64,000 nt of DNA from an uncultured Faecalibacterium sp. (GTDB taxonomy: Bacteria; Bacillota; Clostridia; Oscillospirales; Ruminococcaceae), in contig URVW01000001.1 of the NCBI GenBank assembly GCA_900551435.1, positions 31,113-95,112 of the forward strand, given 5' to 3'. Within the stretch, counting starts at the first letter, position 1, and every line of letters begins with the position of its first letter. The notes under the pieces were generated by a model, which searched no databases, was not told the origin of the DNA, and was given only the letters and a program-made list of their open reading frames with translations. Shown here piece by piece: positions 33,329 through 41,704 of the stretch. A program made the position numbers and the translations under genes.

Positions 33329-33361
33329 AAGCCTCTACCTTTTTACGGGTAGGGGCTTTAT
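33329..33361 (+). terminator. Terminator of the RHH gene
   Basis: AAGCCTCTACC / GGTAGGGGCTT stem with a T-containing tail shortly after the stop codon. Confidence 0.75.
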
Positions 33362-33579
33362 TGTTGGGTTGGTTTGATATAAGCAACGTAAATACGATAC
33401 TTTTTGATATATAGATTGATGAATTACCGGTGAAATGCAAAACAGAAAATCGCATCAAAGCAACGGTACACCGTCAATAATTTTCGAACATATCCGGTAG
33501 ACAGTCCGGAGAAATGATGAATTAATATGTATAAATGTTGCGCGATATGGATAAATATTTTCAAAGTACGCTTTTAGAA

Positions 33580-34545
33580 TCACCTTTTCATCTTTATCTT
33601 AATTTCATCACGCTGTCGGTCGTTCTGCATCATCTGTTCTAATGGATTCAGGGCATCATAGTTGGCCTTCAAATCGTCCGCATACAGTGCGGCATACTTC
33701 CGTGTCATAGAAAGGTCGGAGTGTCCCAAAAGCTTTTGAAGCCGAAACGGGTCACCGCCAGCCTGAATATATAGCTTTGCATAGGTATGTCGAAATAGGT
33801 GAAGAGATGTTTTGCTGACCCCCCTTTTGTGGTTGTATGACCATAGCGCATTTTCCAAGGTACTAAGTGAAAGTGCTCCACCATACTCAGAGACGAACAA
33901 CGGGTCAGATGATACGCCATTTCGATAGCCCAAGTATTCGTCCAGTATCTTAACCAGCCGCTTTGTCAACGGTACGGTCTGCCTGTTACGGGCTTTCATG
34001 TGGCGAAAATATACTGTCCCGGCGGATAGGTCAACATCTTCGATATGCAGATTGATGAGAGTCGAAGCACGGCATCCTGTCCCCAGCAGAAAATTGACGA
34101 TGACCCAGTTTCGATATTCCGCAAAAGAGCATTTCTTGGTATTCGGCTTTTTTAGAAGTCGTTCTAATTCATCCGCTGTATAGGGTTCCTTCACTGGTTC
34201 GTCTGCTCGTATCATCTTGATGGGAAAACGTTCCATATAGCGCCGCTCCATGCACCAATATAAAAACGCTCTGACCATACGCAGATTGGTGTTAATGGTC
34301 GTATCGCTGACTGTGCCCTTCGCCTTGAAATAGAGAATATAATCCTCTACATCCTCTTCTGTAATGATATCAATACACTGGTCGGTATCTTCTAAGAACA
34401 GAAAGAATGTCTTTGATTTGGCTGAATAAAAGTCAATCGTCCCTTGAGCAAGATTCTTCACTTCGTTTTGCTTCTGGAACTGTTCAAATGCTTTTTGAAT
34501 CGTGGGTGGCGTAGCAGAAACAGCCTGTAACTGACGCTTCCTCAT
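33580..34545 (-). CDS. Tyrosine integrase of the element
   Basis: Site-specific recombinase of 321 residues, XerC/D type. Residues ~20-110 form the SAM-like core-binding domain (FEQFQKQNEVKNLAQGTIDFY). The catalytic domain shows the first Arg in LLGTGCRASTLINL, then LHLFRHTYAKLY (H-x-x-R), LLGHSDLSMTRKYAALY with the nucleophilic Tyr. Start at 34545 follows GGAGGAA. Its start is about 120 bp from the tRNA-Leu 3' end, the standard layout for tRNA-targeting elements, and it should cut within the 56-bp repeat. Confidence 0.95.
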   Translation of the reverse strand: MRKRQLQAVSATPPTIQKAFEQFQKQNEVKNLAQGTIDFYSAKSKTFFLFLEDTDQCIDIITEEDVEDYILYFKAKGTVSDTTINTNLRMVRAFLYWCMERRYMERFPIKMIRADEPVKEPYTADELERLLKKPNTKKCSFAEYRNWVIVNFLLGTGCRASTLINLHIEDVDLSAGTVYFRHMKARNRQTVPLTKRLVKILDEYLGYRNGVSSDPLFVSEYGGALSLSTLENALWSYNHKRGVSKTSLHLFRHTYAKLYIQAGGDPFRLQKLLGHSDLSMTRKYAALYADDLKANYDALNPLEQMMQNDRQRDEIKIKMKR

Positions 34546-34667
34546 AGAAAGGGATTCCTCCTTTTTCTGCAAAAAATCCCTCTCGCCCGAATGGGATTGC
34601 GTCTCACGTCTACATAAAACAAAAAGCTCACAATCATACGAATCAACGTACAATCATGAGCTTCATC

Positions 34668-34723
34668 ATGCCGCCGACGGGGGTCGAACCCGTACTCTGT
34701 CTCCAGAAAGGGATTTTAAGTCC
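34668..34723 (-). repeat. Right attachment repeat (attR) within tRNA-Leu
   Basis: Second copy of the 56-bp repeat, identical to 22907-22962. Here it is part of the complete tRNA gene. Confidence 0.92.
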
Positions 34724-34752
34724 CTCGTGTCTGCCAATTTCACCACAGCGGC
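34669..34752 (-). tRNA. tRNA-Leu (anticodon UAA)
   Basis: Complete class II tRNA of 84 nt: acceptor GCCGCTG/CGGCGGC with discriminator A, anticodon stem AGGGA/TCCCT around CTTAAAA (anticodon TAA), a long variable arm and GGTTCGACCC T loop. CCA is not encoded. It is the integration target of the element. Confidence 0.95.
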
Positions 34753-34755
34753 ATC

Positions 34756-34794
34756 TAAAGAACTGCCGCCCGCAGCACCTACAAGCGGCAGTTC
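34756..34794 (-). terminator. Terminator of pncB
   Basis: GAACTGCCGC / GCGGCAGTTC 10-bp stem with 15-nt loop then CTTTA on the minus strand, between pncB and the tRNA. Confidence 0.7.
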
Positions 34795-34827
34795 ATATCA
34801 TACAATAGAAACGCAGTTTTGTCAAGC

Positions 34828-36345
34828 TTACACTTTCCCGCCGTGCAGCTCTGCATACATCCGGGAACGGCACTCCGCCACAGCAGGAGTCATGTTGACA
34901 TAGTGCTTGTGCGGGCACTCGATGCGCAGCTCGCTCTCCCAAGTCTCCTCGGTCAGCTGCTTTGCGATATAGGCCTTCTTCTCCGCCACAGAGGGCAGCT
35001 CAATGGCCAGTTCACCGTTCAGAATGTGCGGGACCAGCAGCTTCTTGACCTTGGTGGGGGTGATGGTCACGGTGCGCTCGATGGCATCCGAATCCAGATT
35101 GACCATCGTAACAGGCTTTCCGGCCTCGATCTCCTCGCCGTCCATTGCGATCAGGTCGCACTGAGCCTGACCGTTCTCATCGTAGAGACGCCACGGCATC
35201 TTCTTGCCGGGGATGATAGCCTTGCTGGCCGAATCCGAACACTTCATCTTCGGCTGATAGGTCCCATCCGGGCGCTTGACGGCGACCAGCTTGTACACGC
35301 CGCCAAACACAGGGTCCGAAGCGGAAGTGATAAGGTTTTCACCGACGCCGTAGGAGTCAAAATGAGCGTGCTCATACAGCTCCATGTTGGCGATCTTCTT
35401 CTCGTCCAGACCGTTGGACGCCACCAGCTTGATATAGGGCTTTCCGGCGGCATCCAGCGCCTTGCGCAGACGCTTGGAACCGCGGGCAAGGTCGCCGGAG
35501 TCAATGCGGGCGCTCTTGACGCGGCGGTTGGGATCGTTGGGGTACTTTTCGATCAGGTAGTCGTCCAGCTTGATGAGGTTGGGCAGACCGCTCTCCATGA
35601 TGTTATAGGTATCCAGCAACAGGCTGACCGAATCCGGATAGGTATCTGCAAAGGCCTTGAACGCATCAAATTCGGTCGGGAAGAACTCGATGAAGCTGTG
35701 CGCCACCGTGCCAACGGCTTTGACGTCCGAGCCGAACTTCATCTCTGCCAGACAGTTGGCCGTGCCGACACAGCCGCCCAGAACGGCTGCATACGCGCCA
35801 TCATTGCCCGCGCTCTCGCCCTGTGCGCGGCGCGTGCCGAACTCCATGACGCTGCGGGGCGTGTGGGTGTTCAGACCGGTCACACGAGTCGCCTTGGTCG
35901 CGATCAAGCTGTGGAAGTTCATGGTCTGCAGCAGATAGGTCTCGATCAAGATCGCGCCCACCAGATCACACTCGATGCGCACCATCTGGACATGCGGATA
36001 GCAGACCGTGCCCTCGGGCAGAGCATACATATCGCCCTTCCACTGATAGGTGCGCAGATACTCGCAGAACTCCTCGCTCATGCCCTTGGTGCGCAGCCAG
36101 TGGATATCCTGCTCGTTGAAGTGATAGTTCAGCAGAAAGCGGGTCAGCTTGCGCTGGCCTGCGCTGATGGAATAGCCCTGATTATCCGGGTTTTTGCGGA
36201 AGAACATATCAAACACCAGCGTGGTATCCTTAAAGCCATGCAGGAACAGGCAGTTTGCCATGGTGAACTCATAAAAATCCACCACCATCGCGGGGTTATC
36301 GTAGTCCTCATCGGGGATATAAGGCTCAACCTTGATCTCGTTCAT
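34828..36345 (-). CDS. pncB: Nicotinate phosphoribosyltransferase
   Basis: NAD salvage enzyme of 505 residues joining nicotinate with PRPP, ATP-stimulated. Family features include DFYEFTMANCLFLHGF near the N-terminus, NTHTPRSVMEFGTRRAQG, VGTVAHSFIEFFPTEFDAF and the phosphate-binding SARIDSGDLARGSKRLRKAL. A zinc-like or structural C-terminal segment ends CPHKHYVNMTPAV. Length matches Firmicute enzymes of about 480-510. Two perfect 12-bp palindromes cover its promoter region. Confidence 0.95.
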   Translation of the reverse strand: MNEIKVEPYIPDEDYDNPAMVVDFYEFTMANCLFLHGFKDTTLVFDMFFRKNPDNQGYSISAGQRKLTRFLLNYHFNEQDIHWLRTKGMSEEFCEYLRTYQWKGDMYALPEGTVCYPHVQMVRIECDLVGAILIETYLLQTMNFHSLIATKATRVTGLNTHTPRSVMEFGTRRAQGESAGNDGAYAAVLGGCVGTANCLAEMKFGSDVKAVGTVAHSFIEFFPTEFDAFKAFADTYPDSVSLLLDTYNIMESGLPNLIKLDDYLIEKYPNDPNRRVKSARIDSGDLARGSKRLRKALDAAGKPYIKLVASNGLDEKKIANMELYEHAHFDSYGVGENLITSASDPVFGGVYKLVAVKRPDGTYQPKMKCSDSASKAIIPGKKMPWRLYDENGQAQCDLIAMDGEEIEAGKPVTMVNLDSDAIERTVTITPTKVKKLLVPHILNGELAIELPSVAEKKAYIAKQLTEETWESELRIECPHKHYVNMTPAVAECRSRMYAELHGGKV

Positions 36346-36432
36346 GAATGTTTTCCTCTCTATCTATACCCGGCGTCAGCTCTTCCCTGCTGCGCGCCGC
36401 CTGCCACTTGCCCGGCAGGGGGATCCTCTGCC

Positions 36433-36463
36433 CTGTCATGACAGAGCGTTTCTATCATGATAG
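36433..36463. promoter_or_regulatory. Twin palindromic operators of pncB
   Basis: CTGTCATGACAG (36433-36444) and CTATCATGATAG (36452-36463), both perfect 12-bp palindromes with centres 19 bp apart. The second overlaps the -10 box. A repressor such as an NAD/niacin-responsive regulator (NiaR-like) is likely by function, but not identified. Confidence 0.7.
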
Positions 36464-36485
36464 CACGATTTCCCTGCCGGTGCAA
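36457..36485 (-). promoter_or_regulatory. Promoter of pncB
   Basis: Minus-strand TTGCAC (36480-36485), 17-bp spacer, TATCAT (36457-36462). Confidence 0.65.
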
Positions 36486-36582
36486 GTATTTTCGCGTAAA
36501 AAGGGAGTGCTGTACACACAGGCCGCGGCTTCCCGTGTCAGAAATGCTTGCGGATGTTTCCGACAGCTATTTTCACAACATA

Positions 36583-36618
36583 GAAAAAGACCGCCGCACA
36601 AACGCTGTGCAGCGGTCT
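36583..36618 (-). terminator. Terminator of guaB
   Basis: Minus-strand AGACCGCTGCACA / TGTGCGGCGGTCT stem followed by TTTTTC, about 40 bp after the guaB stop. Confidence 0.88.
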
Positions 36619-36655
36619 CTGCTCTTATAACAAATAGGTTCTCTTCAGGATAGGC

Positions 36656-38170
36656 TTAGCCGTTCATGATGCTGGGTGTAGCGTTCTTCAGCACAACGTC
36701 GTGGCTGCCGCCCTCCACGATGGAGGTGGAGGAGACAACAGTCAGCTTGGCCTTCTGCTGCAGCTCGGGGATGGACAGAGCGCCGCAGTTGCACATGGTG
36801 CTCTTTACCTTGTACAGGGTGGTCTGCACGCCGTCCGCCAGAGGGCCTGCGTAGGGCACATAGCTGTCCACGCCCTCCTCAAAGCTCAGCTTGGTGGAGC
36901 CGCCCAGATCGTAGCGCTGCCAGTTGCGGGCACGGTTGGAGCCTTCGCCCCAGTACTCCTTCATATACTGGCCGTTGATGCGCACCTTGTTCGTGGGGCT
37001 CTCGTCAAAGCGGGCAAAGTAGCGGCCCAGCATCACAAAGTCTGCACCCATAGCCAGTGCGAGGGTGATGTGGTAGTCGTGGACGATGCCGCCGTCGGAG
37101 CAGATGGGCACATAGATGCCGGTCTCCTTGTAGTACTCGTCACGTGCCTTGGCCACCTCGATGACAGCGGTAGCCTGACCGCGACCGATTCCCTTGGTCT
37201 CGCGGGTGATGCAGATGGAGCCGCCGCCGATACCGATCTTCACGAAGTCTGCACCAGCCTCAGCGAGGAAGCGGAAGCCCTCGGCGTCCACCACGTTGCC
37301 GGCACCCACCTTAACGGTGTCGCCGTAGTGCTCGCGGATCCAGCCGATGGTGCGGCTCTGCCACTCGGAGTAGCCCTCAGAGGAGTCGATGCACAGCACA
37401 TCCACACCGGCCTCTACCAGTGCGGGCACACGCTGGGCGTAGTCGCGGGTATTGATGCCGGCACCCACAACGTAGCTCTTGTTCTTATCCAGCAGCTCGT
37501 TGACGTTGGCCTTGTGGGAGTCGTAGTCCTTGCGGAATACCATATACACCAGATTGCCCTCGGCGTCCACCAGCGGCAGGGTGTTGATCTTGTTGTCCCA
37601 GATGATGTTGTTGCAATCGTGCAGGGAGGTGTTGGCCGGAGCGGTGACCAGCTTTTCAATGGGAGTCATAAAGGTGGTGACGCAGGCGTCGTCCGGGGTG
37701 TGGTTGACGCGGTAATCGCGGGAGGCCACGATGCCCAGCAGCTTGCCATTGGGAGTGCCGTCAGCAGTGATAGCGATGGTGGAGTGGCCGGTGCGTGCCT
37801 TCAGCTCCAGCACATCATGCAGGGTGGCAGTGGGAGCCAGGTTGGAATCGGACACCACATAACCGGCCTTGAAACTCTTGACGCGGCGCACCATGGCGGC
37901 CTCGTTCTCGATGCTCTGAGAACCATAGATAAAGGAAACGCCGCCCTGACGAGCCAGTGCAATGGCCAGCTTATCGCCGGAGACCGACTGCATGATGGCG
38001 CTGATCATGGGGATATTCATCTGCAGCGGGCACTCCTCCTGTCCCTTGCGGTACTTGACCAGCGGGGTCTTCAGGCTGACCGCCGTGGGCACATTCTCCG
38101 CAGAGGAATAGCCGGGGACCAGCAGGTACTCGCCAAAGGTGCGGGAGGGTTCTTCGTAGAAATAAGCCAT
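36656..38170 (-). CDS. guaB: IMP dehydrogenase
   Basis: First enzyme of GMP synthesis from IMP, NAD-dependent; 504 residues. The barrel is split by a CBS-pair insert (about 105-215: [21 protein letters not shown] and [10 protein letters not shown]). The catalytic loop reads [22 protein letters not shown] with the active Cys, followed by the [32 protein letters not shown] phosphate site and the flap [15 protein letters not shown] at 38170 has AAGGAG 9 nt upstream. The flap and tail ([16 protein letters not shown]) are of a clostridial subtype longer than E. coli GuaB. Confidence 0.93.
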   Translation of the reverse strand: MAYFYEEPSRTFGEYLLVPGYSSAENVPTAVSLKTPLVKYRKGQEECPLQMNIPMISAIMQSVSGDKLAIALARQGGVSFIYGSQSIENEAAMVRRVKSFKAGYVVSDSNLAPTATLHDVLELKARTGHSTIAITADGTPNGKLLGIVASRDYRVNHTPDDACVTTFMTPIEKLVTAPANTSLHDCNNIIWDNKINTLPLVDAEGNLVYMVFRKDYDSHKANVNELLDKNKSYVVGAGINTRDYAQRVPALVEAGVDVLCIDSSEGYSEWQSRTIGWIREHYGDTVKVGAGNVVDAEGFRFLAEAGADFVKIGIGGGSICITRETKGIGRGQATAVIEVAKARDEYYKETGIYVPICSDGGIVHDYHITLALAMGADFVMLGRYFARFDESPTNKVRINGQYMKEYWGEGSNRARNWQRYDLGGSTKLSFEEGVDSYVPYAGPLADGVQTTLYKVKSTMCNCGALSIPELQQKAKLTVVSSTSIVEGGSHDVVLKNATPSIMNG

Positions 38171-38416
38171 AATCAAACTCCTTTTCTCTTAACGCATCCG
38201 ATAAAGATCAGCATCAAAATCATTCATGTTTGCTGCCTATAAATTGATTGTATATACTTTACCACAAAGCCCGCAAGAATACAAACCCCTGCCGCGCCAA
38301 ACTTTATAATTGTCCTTTGCGGAAAAACAGACAAATTGCCAAGCGTTTTCGGGCATTGGTCATACTTTGATTTTTGAAGTATCACTTTTGCGGGCAAAAC
38401 AAGGCTTGCAGAACGC

Positions 38417-38450
38417 AAAAAAGCTCGTCCGAATCACCGGACGAGCCCTT
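38417..38450 (-). terminator. Orphan terminator hairpin
   Basis: GCTCGTCCG / CGGACGAGC stem. On the minus strand it is followed by TTTTTT; on the plus strand by CCTTTT. No gene ends next to it, so an unrecognised small RNA could lie on the minus strand between here and about 38600. Confidence 0.6.
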
Positions 38451-38705
38451 TTGCACACGAAGCGGGACACTGCCTGTGCGGCGCATGGATCATAGCTGTG
38501 AAGGAGAACAGCCGGAGGAGGAGGATCCGCGCCCAGTATCCCAAAAACAAGAAGAAAAAGATTTCACACACAGCCTTGGGGCTTTGCCCTTGCTGTAACC
38601 ATATTGTAACTCTTTTGAAACCATTTTGCAATAGGGTTTTGTAATTTTTTTGTAATTTATTTTGTTAACTTTTTATGTCCTCTTTCTGAGAGCATATTTT
38701 CCTTT

Positions 38706-38828
38706 AAAGGCTTCCCCCGGTCGGGGGAAGCTGTCACCGCAGGTGACTGATGAGGGCGCTGTTGCGTAGTTACCCCTCATCCGTCTGCTCACTGCGTTCG
38801 CAGCCACCTTCCCCCCAAGGGGTGAAGG
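38706..38828. repeat. GC-rich intergenic hairpin repeat, family 2, copy 1
   Basis: Starts with GGCTTCCCCC...GGGGGAAGC, then TGTCACCGCAGGTGAC, and ends with CCTTCCCCCCAAGGGGTGAA. The same modules recur at 58558-58745. Confidence 0.6.
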
Positions 38829-38964
38829 CTTTTGCTTCGTGGCAAACTGCAAAAATTGATTTCCATAAGCTGCTGCAAACATCATTTCCCTTTTTGTGCC
38901 CGGTATGGTATACTGGTTTTGAATATGCTGCCACAGGCAGAAAAAAGGAGTTTAGGATACGGAT

Positions 38965-39765
38965 ATGAAAACAAAATTGGGTATTGTGGGCTGCGGCTTT
39001 CTGGGCAACATTGTGGCCGACGCGTGGAAGAAGGGTCTGCTGCCGGATTACGAACTGGTGGGCGTGACCAGCCGCACCCGCACCTCGGCTGAAAAGACTG
39101 CTGCCAACGTTGGCTGCGCTGTCTGCGAGGATGTGGATGCGCTGCTGGCGCTTGAGCCGGAGTACATCGTGGAGGCTGCTTCGGTGGAGTCGGTGCGCGC
39201 CATGGCCATTCCGGTGCTGAAGCGGGGCGTCAATCTGGTCATTCTGTCCATCGGTGCCTTTGCGGATCTGGATTTCTACGCACAAGTCAAAGCAGCCGCC
39301 GTGGAGGGCGGCGCCAAGGTGCATCTGGCCAGCGGCGCTATCGGCGGCTTTGATGTGCTGCAGACGGTCACCCTGATGGCACAGGCGCAGGGTCTGCCGG
39401 AGACTGCCGGCATCGAGACCCATACCGGTGCAAAGGGCTTCCGCAACACGCCGGTGTGGGCAGAGCATCTGCTGACCGACACCGAAAAGACCACCGTGTT
39501 CACCGGCAACGCAAAGCAGGCCATTGCTACCTTCCCCCGCCGGGTGAACGTGGCTGTGGCTACCTCTCTGGCTACTACCGGCCCCGAGATCACCGGTGTG
39601 ACCATGCACTCCGTGCCCGGCTGGGTGGGCGACGACCACTGCATCACCGCCGAGATCGAGGGCGTGAAGGCTGTGGTGGATATCTGCTCCTCCACCAGCG
39701 CCATTGCGGGCTGGAGCGCCGTCTCCCTGCTGCGCAATCTGGCCTCGCCCGTCTGCTTCTACTAA
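38965..39765 (+). CDS. Aspartate dehydrogenase-like NAD(P) oxidoreductase
   Basis: Protein of 266 residues with an N-terminal Rossmann fold (KLGIVGCGFLGNIVADAW) and the L-aspartate dehydrogenase layout: YIVEAASVESVRAMAIPVLKRGVNLVILSIGAFAD, HLASGAIGGFDVL and a C-terminal catalytic His segment in GWVGDDHCITAEIEG. Homologues convert aspartate to iminoaspartate for NAD synthesis (NadX), but the genomic pairing with a 2-hydroxyacid dehydrogenase 18 bp downstream is not an NAD operon, so the substrate is uncertain. Confidence 0.82.
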   Translation: MKTKLGIVGCGFLGNIVADAWKKGLLPDYELVGVTSRTRTSAEKTAANVGCAVCEDVDALLALEPEYIVEAASVESVRAMAIPVLKRGVNLVILSIGAFADLDFYAQVKAAAVEGGAKVHLASGAIGGFDVLQTVTLMAQAQGLPETAGIETHTGAKGFRNTPVWAEHLLTDTEKTTVFTGNAKQAIATFPRRVNVAVATSLATTGPEITGVTMHSVPGWVGDDHCITAEIEGVKAVVDICSSTSAIAGWSAVSLLRNLASPVCFY

Positions 39766-39783
39766 TATAAGGAGGAGTCCGTC

Positions 39784-40680
39784 ATGTTTGAAAAGCTTGT
39801 TGCCATTGAGCCGGTCAGCCTGATCCCCTCTGCCGAGGAGGAGCTGCACCACTATGCCAAGCAGGTAGTGCTGTACCGGGACGTGCCCGGCAGTGATGCC
39901 GAGATGGTGCGCCGCATCGGGGACGCCGACGCTGTGCTGCTGAGCTACACCTCCCGCATGGGCAGGGAGGTCATTGCGCAGTGCCCCAACATCCGCTATA
40001 TCGGGATGTGCTGCAGTTTGTACTCTGAGGAGAGCGCCAATGTGGATATCGCCTACGCACGCACCCGGGGCATCCAGGTGCTGGGCATCCGGGACTACGG
40101 CGACCGCGGCGTTGTGGAGTACGTTCTGCACGAGCTGACCGGCCTGCTGCACGGTTTTGGGATGCCCATGCTGCGGGACGAGCCGGTGGAGATCACCGGC
40201 CTGAAGGTGGGCATCGTAGGGCTGGGCGTTTCCGGCCGGATGATCGCCGATGCGCTGCAATTTATGGGCGCAGAGATCAGCTACTTTGCCCGCAGCGCAA
40301 AGCCGGACGCTGAAGCTGCCGGTATGACCTTCAAGCCCCTGCCCCAGCTGCTGGCGGACAGCGAGGTTGTGTTCACCTGCCTGAACAAGAACGTGCTGCT
40401 GCTGGGCGAAAACGAGTTTGCCCAGCTGGGTGCAGGCAAGGTGCTGTTCAACACCTCCATTGGTCCCGGCTTTGACTCCGCTGCGCTGGAAAAGTGGCTC
40501 GATCTGCCTGGCACCCATTTCTTCTGTGATACACGCGCTGCCGCCGGCCCTGTGGCCAAGGACTTCTTTGCCCGGGAAAACGTGCGCTGCGCCAATGTGT
40601 CCGCAGGCCGCACCAAGCAGGCCTTTGTGCTGCTGAGCAAAAAGGTGCTGGACAACATCCGCACCGCGCTGGGCGAGTAA
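39784..40680 (+). CDS. D-isomer specific 2-hydroxyacid dehydrogenase
   Basis: NAD-dependent dehydrogenase of 298 residues. The substrate-binding lobe holds DAVLLSYTSRMGREVIAQCPNIRYIGM and IRDYGDRGVVEYVLHEL; the NAD lobe has VGIVGLGVSGRMIADAL. The usual catalytic Arg/Glu/His positions are only partly preserved: FTCLNKNVLLLGENEF and FNTSIGPGFDSAAL occupy them, and a clear catalytic His is not seen where LPxTxxT and NxxRG are normal. AAGGAGG site. Co-transcribed with the aspartate-dehydrogenase-like gene. Real substrate unknown. Confidence 0.85.
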   Translation: MFEKLVAIEPVSLIPSAEEELHHYAKQVVLYRDVPGSDAEMVRRIGDADAVLLSYTSRMGREVIAQCPNIRYIGMCCSLYSEESANVDIAYARTRGIQVLGIRDYGDRGVVEYVLHELTGLLHGFGMPMLRDEPVEITGLKVGIVGLGVSGRMIADALQFMGAEISYFARSAKPDAEAAGMTFKPLPQLLADSEVVFTCLNKNVLLLGENEFAQLGAGKVLFNTSIGPGFDSAALEKWLDLPGTHFFCDTRAAAGPVAKDFFARENVRCANVSAGRTKQAFVLLSKKVLDNIRTALGE

Positions 40681-40708
40681 GCGGTGCATTTTGCGCCGCC
40701 TGTTTTTC

Positions 40709-40737
40709 TTGCATCTTTCCCCCGATTGTGGTATGCT
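40709..40737 (+). promoter_or_regulatory. Promoter of the thiD-tenA unit
   Basis: TTGCAT (40709-40714), 17-bp spacer, TATGCT (40732-40737), just ahead of the riboswitch. Confidence 0.65.
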
Positions 40738-40749
40738 TTTTATTATAAA

Positions 40750-40834
40750 AAGGGAGCCCGCGCAAAGCGGGCTGAGAGTGGGCTGTATTGCCCTGACCTG
40801 TGACCTGATTTGGATCATGCCAACGTAGGGAGAT
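40750..40834 (+). ncRNA. TPP riboswitch (thi-box)
   Basis: Carries the canonical conserved parts: GGGAGCCC ... GGGCTGAGAGTGGGC, then GCCCTGACCTG, then CCTGATTTGGATCATGCC and AACGTAGGGA. It binds thiamine pyrophosphate and should switch off the downstream genes through the adjoining terminator. Confidence 0.95.
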
Positions 40835-40846
40835 AGCGCTTTTATC

Positions 40847-40881
40847 TGCGGATATGTCTTTGCGGGCATATCCGCATTTTT
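40847..40881 (+). terminator. Riboswitch-controlled terminator
   Basis: TGCGGATATG / CATATCCGCA stem followed by TTTTTG, between the TPP aptamer and thiD. Confidence 0.85.
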
Positions 40882-40903
40882 GCTGCAAAGGAGCATTTTA
40901 TCC

Positions 40904-41704
40904 ATGAAAACTGCATTGACCATTGCCGGCAGTGATTCCAGCGGCGGCGCCGGAATTCAGGCCGATATCAAGACCATGACTGCCAACGGCGTGTTTGCCA
41001 TGAGTGCCATTACCGCCCTGACAGCACAGAACACCACCGGTGTGAGCGCCATTTTTGACACCACGCCGCAGTTTCTGGCGCAGCAGCTTGACGCTGTGTT
41101 CACCGACATCTGCCCGGACGCGGTGAAGATCGGCATGGTATCCTCTGCCCCGCTCATCGACACCATCGCCGAGCGGCTGCACTTCTACGGCGCAAAGCAT
41201 ATCGTGGTGGACCCCGTGATGGTGGCCACCTCCGGTGCAAAGCTGCTGCAGGACGATGCCGTGCAGGCGCTGACCGAAAAGCTGCTGCCGCTGGCTGAGG
41301 TGCTTACCCCCAATATCCCGGAGGCCGAGATCCTGTCCGGCATGACCATTGCCAACGCCGCCGACATGGAAGCCGCTGCCCGCACCATCAGCCAGCGTTA
41401 CGGCTGTGCCGTGCTGTGCAAGGGTGGTCATCAGATCAACGATGCCGATGACCTTTTGTGGCGCAACGGCACCGGCAAGTGGTTCAAGGGCAAGCGCATC
41501 GCAAACCCCAACACCCACGGCACCGGCTGTACCCTGTCCAGTGCCATCGCTTCCAATCTTGCCAAGGGGTACGACCTCGACACTGCCGTGGAGCGCGCCA
41601 AGGCCTACATTTCCGGCTGTCTGTCTGCCATGCTGGACTTAGGGCACGGTTCCGGGCCGATGGATCACACCTTCAACCTGAAGGGAGATTTTGTCCGTGA
41701 CTGA
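40904..41704 (+). CDS. thiD: Hydroxymethylpyrimidine/phosphomethylpyrimidine kinase
   Basis: Kinase of 266 residues of the ribokinase family that phosphorylates HMP and HMP-P for thiamine synthesis. It opens ALTIAGSDSSGGAGIQADIKTM, the family signature, with VVDPVMVATSGAKLL, LTPNIPEAEILSG and the anion-hole NTHGTGCTLSSAIASNLAKG near the C-terminus. ATG at 40904 with GGAG 10 nt before. Under TPP-riboswitch control; overlaps tenA by 8 bp, so the pair is translationally coupled and serves pyrimidine salvage. Confidence 0.96.
   Translation: MKTALTIAGSDSSGGAGIQADIKTMTANGVFAMSAITALTAQNTTGVSAIFDTTPQFLAQQLDAVFTDICPDAVKIGMVSSAPLIDTIAERLHFYGAKHIVVDPVMVATSGAKLLQDDAVQALTEKLLPLAEVLTPNIPEAEILSGMTIANAADMEAAARTISQRYGCAVLCKGGHQINDADDLLWRNGTGKWFKGKRIANPNTHGTGCTLSSAIASNLAKGYDLDTAVERAKAYISGCLSAMLDLGHGSGPMDHTFNLKGDFVRD

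Larger units (their letters stand above)
22907..34723. mobile_element. Integrated element in tRNA-Leu(UAA), about 11.8 kb
   Basis: Bounded by 56-bp direct repeats of the tRNA 3' part, with a tyrosine integrase facing the intact tRNA. Cargo: DUF5659-like protein, SF2 helicase, frameshifted radical-SAM gene, serine recombinase, two XRE regulators, SprT-like protease, RHH protein and at least eight microproteins. No capsid, relaxase or type IV secretion genes are visible. This suggests a non-self-transmissible genomic island, satellite or mobilisable element. Confidence 0.88.
38171..38964. other. Intergenic region between guaB and the dehydrogenase pair
   Basis: About 790 bp without a supported gene. 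It contains an orphan bidirectional-looking terminator (38417-38450), an AT-rich stretch near 38640-38690 and a GC-rich hairpin repeat (38706-38828). A 65-codon minus-strand frame and a 47-codon plus-strand frame were considered and not accepted. Confidence 0.5.

Noticed and set aside
34819..36441. 540-codon plus-strand frame opposite pncB
   Set aside because: Antisense shadow; pncB motifs are complete on the minus strand.
38434..38631. 65-codon minus-strand frame after guaB
   Set aside because: No ribosome site or family; overlaps an orphan terminator.
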